From the NCBI GenBank assembly GCA_037903475.1, contig JBAJFG010000431.1:29158-93157 (forward strand): 64,000 nucleotides of DNA, read 5' to 3'. The position numbers and the translations under genes were made by a program. Source of the stretch: Ancylostoma caninum (taxonomy: Eukaryota; Nematoda; Chromadorea; Rhabditida; Ancylostomatidae). The first letter of the stretch is position 1. Each line of letters begins with the position of its first letter. Shown in pieces: positions 1 through 10,160 of this stretch. The notes beneath the pieces are model-generated. The model saw only the letters and a list, made by a program, of their open reading frames with translations. It did not search any database and was not told the DNA's origin.

Positions 1-179
1 TGTGCCTTGGAACTTTTTTCACTGAGTAGAAATTTTTGTAGTCTGTGCGCGTACATTGAATCCATGATCACGGTGATCTAGAGGGTAAGACAAAACTACG
101 CTAACAAAAAATGTATTGCTTTTGAATGACGCTTCAAACTCAGATTCACAAGAGAAGTATATTATGGAGTCCGGCAACG

Positions 180-270
180 CGTAACGAAATGTATCCTGTG
201 ATATGCAGTTCTCGATGCTGATCTCAAATTCGTTTTCTTTTTTTTTTTGCTGCGAGCCCTCTCAGAAGAG
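180..270 (-). repeat. Dispersed repeat copy, GATCAGCATC family
   Basis: Read on the - strand it gives AAAACGAATTTGAGATCAGC followed by a GAACTGCATATCACAG-like stretch and TACATTTCGTTACG. Near-identical strings occur at 47660-47745 (-), 49990-50090 (+) and, in shorter form, 505-575 (+). Confidence 0.55.
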
Positions 271-504
271 AGAAGTGTATTATTTTACGTGACGTGATTT
301 CATCTTGGCCAAGGCAGCCAAAATTTCGCTTCTAAGGTGGATTCTGCTGAAAGATCGCGGAAATTTATCTGTATATTAGAAAGTTTGAAAAGCATCAATT
401 AATTTTGATTAGTTTACAGGTTTGGAATAGTTTTTGGAGTATAGCGGAGTAAAACTTGAAAGTAAGATTTGGCCCGGCTAGAGTAGCGGAAATTATGCCA
501 CATA

Positions 505-575
505 ACTCGTCAAAGAGAGCTCTGCAGCAGATAAGGATAATGGGTTTGAGATCAGCATCAAGAAGTCCACGTGAC
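505..575 (+). repeat. Dispersed repeat copy, GATCAGCATC family
   Basis: AGAGAGCTCTGCAGCAGATA followed by GGGTTTGAGATCAGCATC aligns with the copy at 49990-50090, which has AGAGAGCTCCACACTAAATA followed by CGTTTGAGATCAGCATC. The flanks diverge. Confidence 0.5.
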
Positions 576-1513
576 AGTACTCATTTCCTTGCGAGTTGTC
601 GGACCCCCTAATGTCCCTCCTTGCGCAGTTGATCCGTATGCTTTGATTTCTGCACCAGTCATGTTTGGTGCCGGGCATGAGCAGAACTAAACTTCAGAAC
701 CTGGTGGACCACCACAATCAGTTCGATCAGTAGGCTTAACCAATACCGAAGAAATATCTTTTTTACCGTAATTTAAGCCACTTCCCCCACACTTTCACTC
801 ACACAACTTTGTACGTCAGAACCTCACGCTCTATTTTAAGTCACAGAATCGGAACCTCCGGAGCAAGTTGCAAATAAGCATTGGCCCAAAACACCTTGCA
901 AACAAGTTCTCAAGTAGTCAAAACTTGCAAAAGAGTCCATTCCTTTCACTAACCCTAAAAAATTTTCCTGACAAGCTTTCCATTTTGCACTTCTTTGCTT
1001 GAAAAAAAAACCTATTCCACTATCTTTGTGGCGATAAGCATCATACTCATCATTGTCCTTTAAACCCGGCTAATGTACGTACTTAGCACGGTGCTAACTC
1101 CTGTGCTTAAGCTCCGTATCCGTATTCATGGACGTGTCAGGGAAGATTGTGATCCAGCTAGATGAGTTTTACGGGTTAAAATGGGTGCATTTTGTAGAAG
1201 ATACTTGTCTCAGTTGGCATTGGAAGGTAACGGTGAAGGTAGCGAAATGTAGCAATTTTGCTGGAGAAACTCGTCGAATTTGAGTGAACGGGAAGCTTAG
1301 AACTTTTCCGGGAACCTTCATTAATACGGCACAACTTCCGGAAACTTGAGTTATTGCGGTCGCAGAGAAATTGCGTTCTATAATTTTTGCCGGGCATCAT
1401 TCATGCGCTCTGATTTTTGCAGCTGTTCTATAAGGAAATGGTAGAAAAACTATTTTGTTTGCTGGTTGCTTCAAATATGTACGATCACATTTTTTGAACT
1501 TCCTTTTGGGAAA

Positions 1514-1897
1514 TTAAATATTTGTTGAGGTTCTGAGTATTTGGCAGAATCGTACACGTCCGAGACACCGCTCGTTCCCGTCTCGCCGGAACTGCAGTCC
1601 ATAGTCCAATATGAGGCGCCCATTGATCCAAATATAGTTGACGTATAGCGGCAATTCATAAATCTTCTGGAGCACTTGAGGAAAAGCGCAGACGTGCAGG
1701 TCCAACGAGATTCCCAGGTTCTGTGGTTCCAACTCTTCGTCGCAGCGTTGTCCAGATTGGATGTCCTGGCGGACTTCCTGAATCCACGCGTGGATCCAGT
1801 GCGATGCGGCAATTATAAGCAGCAGGCTTGCGTATTTTCTAATTAGTACGCGGTGTGGGCGGGGCGATCGATGTGACTGCGGCCGCGGCCGTGGCAT
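1514..1897 (-). CDS. Possible first exon of an unrecognised membrane or secreted protein
   Basis: An open frame from an ATG at 1897 runs leftward. It starts with an Arg/Pro/His-rich segment, then a hydrophobic stretch (about residues 22-34, LLLIIAAS) that could be a signal anchor, then a balanced soluble-looking region with three cysteines. It lies head-to-head with the receptor gene starting at 2008, so a shared promoter is possible. Candidate splice donors lie near 1550-1580 (GTGTCTCGG or GTGTACGAT), but I could not find a matching next exon. I do not recognise the family. A chance open frame in a GC-rich promoter region cannot be excluded. Confidence 0.3.
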   Translation of the reverse strand: MPRPRPQSHRSPRPHRVLIRKYASLLLIIAASHWIHAWIQEVRQDIQSGQRCDEELEPQNLGISLDLHVCAFPQVLQKIYELPLYVNYIWINGRLILDYGLQFRRDGNERCLGRVRFCQILRTSTNI

Positions 1898-2007
1898 TGA
1901 CTCGCGGCGCCTAGCCTCAAATCAGGTCCTCCCCTCGCTGACTCCACCTCCCGCAGACTCATCGTCGTCCTTCTGAAGCGCACGACTCCCACGTTAGTGA
2001 TGCGGTT

Positions 2008-5000
2008 ATGCGCCTGCTAGCCACTCTCCTCCTGCTGTCCTCCTGCGCCGTCCGCATCTGCCTGGCCACCGTCAAGTGCTACTGTACCGATGACCACTGC
2101 GTACCGTACGGAGCGTGCGACGGAGCCGTTTGCTTGGTCGGCATACTGCGCGAGAACAACCAGGTTATCCGGACATGTGGCTCTCGTCCGCTAGGATGTC
2201 ATAGGTAGGTGTTTTTGCTGCACGTTCCAAGGCCTCCTTTGCCTTTGCTGTGAAGCCAATCTGCATAAAAAATTAACGAAGCGGACAAGCCGAGTTCTCA
2301 TGCTCTGCTGAGCAGAAGTTGTCCACGTTATAGCGCTCGGCTCCCCCGTTCGCCATGTTTCCTCCCGAAAAACTGCACTTGGTGGAAGCGAATTTCGTAG
2401 TTTTGTGCATGGATATAGTACAAATCCCGTCCAATATAAACCTCTTATATGAAGCTTCTTCTGGTGTCCCTAGGTTACTGCACTGCAGCGGAAAAAAGAA
2501 TAATTAGGGTGCGAAATGTTTCGATATCGCGCTTTTTAACAGCAGTGAATGTTAAATGCATGCAAGTACTTTCACCGGCAGTTGCTGCAGTTCCAACGCA
2601 CATAAACTCGTGGCGATTGGTAGAAAATCATGTACTCATGTCAGGTTCACAACGTATGTTTGCGTTTCTGTGGATTACAACCAGCAATTGGCGAGTTTTG
2701 TTCCTCGAGCAGCAGCCGGGACGGCCTCATTTTTATTGTGCCAGTGACTTTTATACCCGTTAATCGGTTGGCTCTGAAGCAGCGTGCAGAAAACGGCAGT
2801 GATGTCTTCTGGAAAATATGAATACATTACTCCGGCAGTAAGATTTTACTGTTTGGATTACGAGAGTGCTTGGAGTCACTGCACTCCTCAAGAAGGAAGG
2901 AAAATCAGAAATCTTTAAGGGAACTCACGATCCTACAATGTCCCATGGCTTAGGCCTAGAACCGGTATCCAAGATATTTAACCTTTCGATGAAAGTTTTT
3001 ATAGTTTCCTTGCCCGGAATGAATCTCTTTATCCACTGCGCCACGTATTTTACTCGCTTACGTGGGTGCTCATCCCTCGCAGCAAGTTGTTGGAGAAACA
3101 CAGGTATAAGGTGTATGATATTATAGATAGAGCTTCCCTAACCGCAGGACAAATATACTCTGAGCACTCATCCAGTGGTTACACAACTGTCTTTATCTAC
3201 TCTGTTAACCAGTCCATACGTGCTCATTCTTTGGAACAAATGCAGTGCAGTGACGAGGGACAACACGAACTGAGCATCGAGTTGATAGTGAGCTCTTAAT
3301 AAATGGGTAAAGATATCCTGTGCTGAAACGGATAAACATTTCCGCGGATAAGTGGACACTAGAATATATCCAAATCACGCCCACATTAATGTTGAAGCGC
3401 GTTTACCCGACTGAATGAAGTATATTGGTTCGGACACTCTAGTGGAATGCTTAGACACGCAGCCGTACTAGGACAGCGTCAATTTCAGCTACATTTCGGA
3501 CCAGTTTGATGGCGAGCTCAATTCGAAAAAAAACCTATATGGTAGGACAAATTATGGCGCCGTTACCTTTGACTGTTCTTGCTGTGAAATACATAATTTA
3601 TTTATTCACGGAATTGACTAAGAGATAGAATATTTAAGTGTGTGTGGATGGCTGGATGAAATTTGGCATACGGGTACCTATCCGTTGGATCTCATTCATG
3701 GGGCAAACTGAGATGGATACGTTCTACATAGAAGCTATCCACGTCCTGAACTGACATACGTAGGGATTCATATTCGCCGAAATTTCGACGAACCAGGAAG
3801 TTGAGTTTTGTCATAAGACACGTTTAGCCAATTTCGGTGCAAATAACTAACCACCTAGAAGAACAGAATACGGACGTTCGTTACCAGTGAGAGATATAGA
3901 GACTATTAATAAATATTCTCGAACCATCGATACAAGAACTTTTTTCTGTTATTATGCTTATCCTTAGGGAATAGACGTGCTTTTGAACCAAGTTCACTAG
4001 GCATCTCCGCTAATTTCAGAAGCAGATAACAAACGCCACGAAATCCAAAAGAAGGCAGATTGGGTTTCATCCTTTTTTGCTTTGATTTGCGACTGAGATG
4101 TAGCCCGCGTTTGCTTTCAGCTGCGGTTTGTTCCGCGCTTCCGCAGGCTGCTGGGACGTCAGCTGTGATAGTCGAAATCCGATCGCAAGTAGCAGTCAAA
4201 AAAGAGATAAACCATGGAAGATTGATGGGCGACGCGTGCGGCACTTGCTCCGCGCCGCGGAACAACCGCCGATCTTTGGCTGCTCTGTCGCCGGGCGGTG
4301 ACATGTGACAAAACCTGAAGCGTTGTCTTGTTGCATATTGAGTGGACAGAGCAAAGTTCGGCTGCGTGACGAGAAAAAGCTGTACGAGTTGTCTCTGTTA
4401 GCGCAGTCATGGTAGTGCTATCTACTCATTAAGCTTTATTGTGTTCCTTCCATGTTTTCCGGAGCATTAGCCAAGTGAGGTTCCTGAATGAATGATTATG
4501 TGCGTTTGAGAAAGGGCAATAAGCTCTGAAAAGAAGCTTCTTGCTCGTACTATTTTTAAGACCCTTAATTGAGGTTAGGTAAAATTCGTGAGCCATTTCT
4601 TTGCTTCTTCTACGTTCTTTAAGCATTTGCGTTCAAGATTTTCTCGCTATTGGCGTGAGGGTTACTGGTGAGTTTGGCGAGTCTCGAAAGGGACTTCTAC
4701 TTCATAGTCGTCCTTTCAGTGGTGTGGAAGCACAAGGACAGTCATGAATGCTTTTCCCTAGACGAATCACTTAGTTCAAAAGCAGCCAAAGTGCATTCTA
4801 CGCTAATAGGAACTAATTTGAAATATTCTAGGTTGGAAGGCGTTGAGTTAGTCAGACAAACTTTTGGAGCAGCTACCTCGGGACCTACCGAAGGTATCCC
4901 CGTTGTAGGTCCCGAGATAGCTCCATGGAAGCTCCGAAAATGTCGATGGCTAACGTTACACGTAGTTCCACGGAAGCTCCAAAATTGTGCACCAGTAGTA

Positions 5001-8000
5001 AATCAGGCCCCGCGGAAGTTCCGAAAGTTTGTCTGGGAAGAGGCAACTTTAAAAGTTCTTGCCTCATATCACATCAAAGACGGGATCCACGAACGTTCCT
5101 AGGAAGATTGTACATCGCGTCTTTCTAAAGTAAACGATTTCCCTGGGCAGAAATGTAGACACCACTTGCTCTACTCTAGCATAAATACTACTTTGTCCGA
5201 GCGACTCATCGCAGTGTCTAATAACTTCACGAATAGCAATAAACATCATATTTAACTCGAGAAACTTGCCTACCCCGGGTAACCCCCAGAGAAGGTCCCA
5301 AGGTAGGCCTTTTGAGAAACAGGCAGCGGTAGGCCTAAAAAGTGCTCCGTGAAGCTAGAATAAATCAATATTCATGAGAAACTACTTTGAAACTAAAACT
5401 GAAAAGAATTAAAGCGGGGAATAACTTACAAAATGCTCTCCAAGGCTGTCCGTGTGCTTGCACACAAGTTGTGGGAGGATCCCACGAAGACCCATCGTGG
5501 CTCATGTCCTTAGTGGATGCTTCTCGCGTGCTTGTTTCCGCTGTTCTTTTTGTCGTCATAGCGTGAGAACCTGCGACGAGTGCCCGTGTGTGGTCGACTA
5601 AGAGGGCATTCTGCGGCTATCTCGAAACTTCCGTGGCCCCACGTGCCTCCGTCGAGCTCTAATTGACTCATGAGCATACGTAAAATGGGTGCTGTGGCGG
5701 CGAAGCGTCACAGCCAAGGCTTCCGTGGTAAACAGGATATCCATCTCTTCCATCATAGAGCTTTTGTTTTTTCGTTGCTTTCCTTGTTCGTGGCCAGTAG
5801 ACCGCGGCGTCGGGACGCTTCATGTACAGCGTGGTGAAAACGTACTGGTCCAGAGGGAGACTGTAGTGATGATAGTGTGGAAATTTCCAGGGACGAGGAC
5901 GACCGCTGGACGGACTTGTGCGCGTGCGACCAGCCGTTCTGCAACACCTTCTCGTACCTCCGCTCTCACACGAGGTCAGTTCAGAAAGCGGAAAGGGGCC
6001 ACAGTTCAGCCCCGGGGACAACGCCGTTTGCTGTGCTGCGCTGCTAATTAGCTGACTTCAGCAGACAACAGCCCGATTTGCATGCGATTGTTTAGCACAT
6101 CGCGTTTTTCAGCCAGCGCCGCGAAACGCACCACCCCGACGACGTGCCGCTGGTCTTCGAGCGCGTGGATCGACCGGACGATGGTGAGTTCGTGGAGTAA
6201 ACATCGCCTTGGGCTTTACAGAGCGGAAATATAAGCACACATAATAAACCGCGTTGCGATAATCCCTGCACGACCAATAAGAGAAGAAGTCCGATGCCGC
6301 GCCTATAATTTGGCCCACTAGAAGAAAACTCGTGAAGTCCTTCGTTTCTGGCGGTGTTTGGTGGGGTAATGATTCTAATGGATAAAAGTTTCCAGTCCAG
6401 GGACCGGAAGTGTTGCATAAAAGCGCAAGGCCGGAAGTCGGGAGAAATTTAGACGGACAAAAACAGAATGTGTGACTTGTATGTTCACTTACCGAGATTT
6501 TCTCAGAACTAGGACTTGGAAACTTGTATAGCACCAGAATTCAGCTTTCCGCGCTTTCGAATAGAATATTCTTTACTGGAGCGCTTACCCATGGAATAAT
6601 AAGCAGGAAAACGTTTTGAGTTAAGGTTACAGAGTGCTAAAGATATGCTGACTCATATCGTAATACACATTGAGCAAAAAGTGAAAGACTTCTCCCAGTT
6701 CTTAAGCGGAAGAGCCACATGCAGGCTCTCATGAACTTATCCCCGAAAGAACCCGAAGCGCGCCGCTTTACAAATCGTCTAGTAAGCGAAGAGTACAAGC
6801 ATTGCTCAGTCCGCTATTTCATAAGGCTCTTCCAGAAGGGGAGCAGATGGGGGTGTTCACATTTATTCGCATGCACCAGTACTCCCTGTTTATGTAGACG
6901 CTTACTGAATGGTATTTTCCATGAAAATGCTTGAACGAAGTTCATTTCTCCATTTGTGACAGTGAATGACATTCAAACAACTCATAAATAAAAGACGAAA
7001 ACTCCGGTGAATGCGCAGTAATTTCAACGTTTATCTTCGCTGGTTTTCAGTGAGCGAATGCGCTCGAGTGGGCAGGCACATTATCCTAGTAATACCTCAT
7101 TTTTTATTGAGCTTCCCTAGGCGCTTTCCTTGAATTGCTGTTTTTGCTTCCTCGAACATGTTGCTAAATGTTGCCTAGTAAAACATTACCGGATAGAGGA
7201 TGGCATCCTGGGCTAGAGTTGGCGAACATATAAAAAAGAGAAACCAGGGTAAAAGGCGAATTTTCAATCCGTGCATCTTCTAGTACTGCATAATTTACAG
7301 GATAACTAACCATACTATGAATCGTGTAGTTAACGCTTCATGTATCGCTGCTCCGAAGAAGGTATGTCGTGTCCTCTCCATCCTGCTAAATTGTGCCCCT
7401 CATCGTTTTGGTGACCATTTCATTGCGTACGATCACAATTTTGATTACAATCTGTCCACATGTTACCACTAGAGCTTCACAATAATCTTGCTTTTCTATA
7501 GAAATACTTTTGATTCAATATGTATAATTCGAAATTACTATCTGGCTTTCATTCTGAAGTGCGTTGACGTTCGGGATTGGGCAAGTACGACACCATGAGA
7601 GGTTTATTGAACACGATTCATCTGTGAAATAAGCACTGCTCGCAAGAAGAGATTTCCGAGTTTACTTTTTTTTGAAACGTGAGACTGCGTCAGGCGTGCG
7701 GTACAATGTACCACAAACTGGTGTAAATATCAGCAAACGCATTTTGAAGGCCATCTTGAAGGACCACACATTAGGTTGAATGTGTTGATACAAAGAGAAC
7801 ACATATACTGAGGCAAAAAAGAGCTGCTGGTGAGCTACTGGTTTACGGCCAAGATTTTTTTTGAATACTTTAAATCCATTGAAAGACTTATTTCTCATCT
7901 TGTTCTTCTCAAATTCATACTCTTCTGTTTGGCGTCCTCCAAAACTACCGTCAAGGATTTTATCCTCAATTCCTGATATGGCGAGAGTTTTTCAATGTCC

Positions 8001-9588
8001 CCATTCTGCTTCACCGCTTGCTCCCATGCAGCGATGCTTGGATTTTCAAACATAGCAAATCAGTGTGGAAAAAACAAAGGTGACGAGTGTCATGATCAGA
8101 ATCCAGTGGGTGTTCATTCCATTCACAATCTTCGTTAAGAGCGCAACTTTGAAGCGAACGTGGACTTCACTGTCATCTTTAACTGAATGCACTTGAAATT
8201 GCTTGACTACTCCTCTCAGACAGCCTTCCTGAGAGTAGAATATTCAGGAAACAGCAAAGCTTTCACGGAAACTTTTCATCCTACCCTCGCACCTATTGAA
8301 GTGTGTGTGCTGTTGTCATCTTCAAAAATAGTCTATCACAATAGTCAGCGTTTTTGATTGCGGATTGATAAAACGCCTTTTTCGTCTAAGAAAATCTGCA
8401 CACTAAGCATATTTTTGAAACATTCAGCCGCCTTCAATTGCATAATATCCGCAAAGTACTTTAGATGAGGGCTGTTTTTCCACCAGCTTAAGGTAAGTTA
8501 GAAAATGTATTAGCCAGCTACCTTTTAAGCTTCCCAGCATGAATATATTGGTGCATGATTACTTTTTTCTTTTATTGATGTTCCTGCGGACTTCCGAGTT
8601 ATGTTGCTTTGTATTTCTCCTGAATTCGCATGAAAAATCGTGCAATGAAGACAAATAGGTGATACTGTCTCAGCATGGATTCTGAATTGCTCGACGTGGA
8701 CAAACTGTGCTTCCTATTCGTCCAATTCGTACAAACAAGGGATTTCTACCAAGATCTATCACTCTGACAGAGGAGAGCCGTAATGTTAACGCCTTTCTCG
8801 GGAGCTAATCAGGAGTTCTGCGCACGAACTTTTCGTTTTCTCCGAATTGTCTTGAACAAAGTTTGAAAATGGGGTCTCACAGCTTCTTTTTCGACTTTGG
8901 AAAAATCCTTGCACATGCTGCATCGATTCCTACTTAGCCGAAGCTATCAGTGTCGAATTCACTATCTCTGTCGGAATCTCCACTGCGGTTGCTGTAGTTT
9001 GTCATCCAAGCACTTGAAGCTGTGAGTAAGAGCCGCCCTGAACGCTTCGGAGCGCGCATCTGTCTTTTCCACCACGATGAGTCAACTACACCATAAATGA
9101 GGTTACTTCACAAAATAAGTCTCTGCTGTAGGAAACTCCAGTGACTGGAACACACGCGTACGCACCTCACTACATGTGTAGTCGGGTTCCAACATGAAGG
9201 AGATCCGAACGATTGTTATCACGTCAATGCCGTTGAAATGTGTGGATGCGCAGACAATCAAAGTGCCAAGTTTCATTAGGTGTAGCGAGTGCAGGGGGTC
9301 TTTACTGAAATCTCCCATGAGGCTGTTGTAACGTATAGTCCACGTTTAATTGGATATTTCTGTTTTGGCCAATAAAATTGTACTTCGTGATGATTTAGAA
9401 TATTTAAATATTTAAGCCATCCTGAGTCTAACAGGAAATAAAAGCGTTCACATATTACTTGTCCAAGTAACATTATATACCTTATTCTAGGTATGCCACC
9501 GCCTGAACAACCTCCTGTCACTGTCAGCTCCCTTCTCACCGTTCTACTTGTTGTTGTACCACTCACTGTCGGAGCAGCTACCGTCATG
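2008..9588 (+). CDS. TGF-beta/activin-type receptor, ectodomain and transmembrane exons (3' part not found)
   Basis: Four exons, 2008-2204, 5891-5974, 6113-6183 and 9491-9588, join in phase into 150 codons. Residues 1-21 form a signal peptide (MRLLATLLLLSSC...). Residues 22-95 hold a cysteine-rich ectodomain: it opens with CYCTDDHC, continues with regular cysteines, and closes with CACDQPFCN, the CxxxxCN-type ending of activin_recp domains. A Pro-rich stalk and one transmembrane helix (about 131-149, LLTVLLVVVPLTVG) follow. This is the N-terminal layout of Ser/Thr-kinase receptors for TGF-beta/BMP ligands; a nematode type I receptor such as SMA-6 is my best guess for the subfamily, not proven. 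The donors (GTAGGTG, GTCAGT, GTGAGT, GTCAGT) and the acceptors TTTCCAG and TTTTTCAG are good. No GS box or kinase exons were recognised downstream. Either they lie beyond long introns, nested in the antisense gene, or the gene is truncated. Confidence 0.75.
2205..5890 (+). other. First intron of the receptor gene
   Basis: This 3.7 kb lies between two phase-matched receptor exons. No additional exon is required. It contains a short GC-rich segment (about 4100-4290) with open frames on both strands but no convincing splice-bounded exon, and the hairpin and short repeats at 4871-5030. Confidence 0.6.
4871..4922. repeat. Hairpin with 18-bp arms
   Basis: AGCTACCTCGGGACCTAC (4871-4888) and GTAGGTCCCGAGATAGCT (4905-4922) are inverted complements at 17 of 18 positions, with a 16-base loop. 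Three spaced copies of a CCRYGGAAGYTCC motif follow at 4923, 4968 and 5009. Confidence 0.65.
6184..9490 (+). other. Third intron of the receptor gene
   Basis: AT-rich sequence between phase-matched exons 3 and 4. I found no exon-like frame with usable splice sites and no recognisable transposon protein. Confidence 0.55.
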
Positions 9589-9643
9589 GTCAGTGATCAT
9601 TCGGAGAAAAGTTTCGTGAATCATTTATCACCATCAAAGACAC

Positions 9644-9649
9644 TTTATT
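9644..9649 (-). promoter_or_regulatory. Poly(A) signal AATAAA of the lipocalin-repeat gene
   Basis: TTTATT on the + strand reads AATAAA on the - strand. It begins 15 bases past the TGA stop codon (9666-9664), a short but usable 3' UTR position for a nematode gene. This supports the placement of the gene end. Confidence 0.6.
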
Positions 9650-9663
9650 CCAGGTGGTTGCGT

Positions 9664-10160
9664 TCAACTATTATTGTCATCTGTGTTAGCAGTTCGATTC
9701 TCGAGTGCGAGTTTGCGCTGGTAGCGGCCAAATGCAGAAACGCGACAACTCATCCGTCAAATTCTGTCCGGGTTCATAGTCTGGTCGCACCCACACGCTA
9801 TATCGTCGTCCTACCAAGTCGCCATCGCTCATCAGGATCAGTCTGTCTGACGTCACGGAGATGTTGCCCGAGGAGAGCAGCTCAGAAGGCACGTGGATCG
9901 GCGAGGCCATAGAGAATCGGAATCCTCCCCATGCGTCCACCGTAAGCACTGCCAGAGTTTCTCGCTCACACTCGCCAAACCAGCTGAAAGAAGAGCAGTG
10001 AGGAAAATGAGAAATTCTCCCGAGACAGAGTCATGGCCTAGACAAACCCTTCGCTGTGACAGGAGAACTCGTGCTGGTCGCTGCCGTGCGGCTTGACGAG
10101 ACATTTCCAGTTCAGTACGTACGTCGGATCAGCCGCGTGCAGAACCCACTCGCCATGCAG
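9664..10160 (-). other. Module 6, C-terminal (exons 22-24, residues 797-907)
   Basis: Starts LHGEWVLHAADPTYVLNWKC, again GxW-like, and contains TLAVLTVDAWGGFRFSM. It is shorter than the other modules and ends in a polar tail (ENRTANTDDNNS). Two short introns of 50 and 64 nt separate its neighbouring exons. Confidence 0.5.

Larger units (their letters stand above)
1..1513. other. Intergenic stretch with dispersed repeat fragments
   Basis: I see no supportable exon here. Two parts, at about 180-270 and 480-600, match each other (one inverted) and match segments near 47.7 kb and 50.0 kb through the shared core TTTGAGATCAGCATC, so they are copies of a dispersed repeat. The open frames here are short and look like chance. 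Confidence 0.5.

Noticed and set aside
3906..4410. Overlapping frames on both strands
   Set aside because: GC-rich shadow frames; no domain, no splice partners.
5668..6534. Long frames antisense to receptor exons 2-3
   Set aside because: They are mirror images of the real exons, which have matching splice sites on the + strand.
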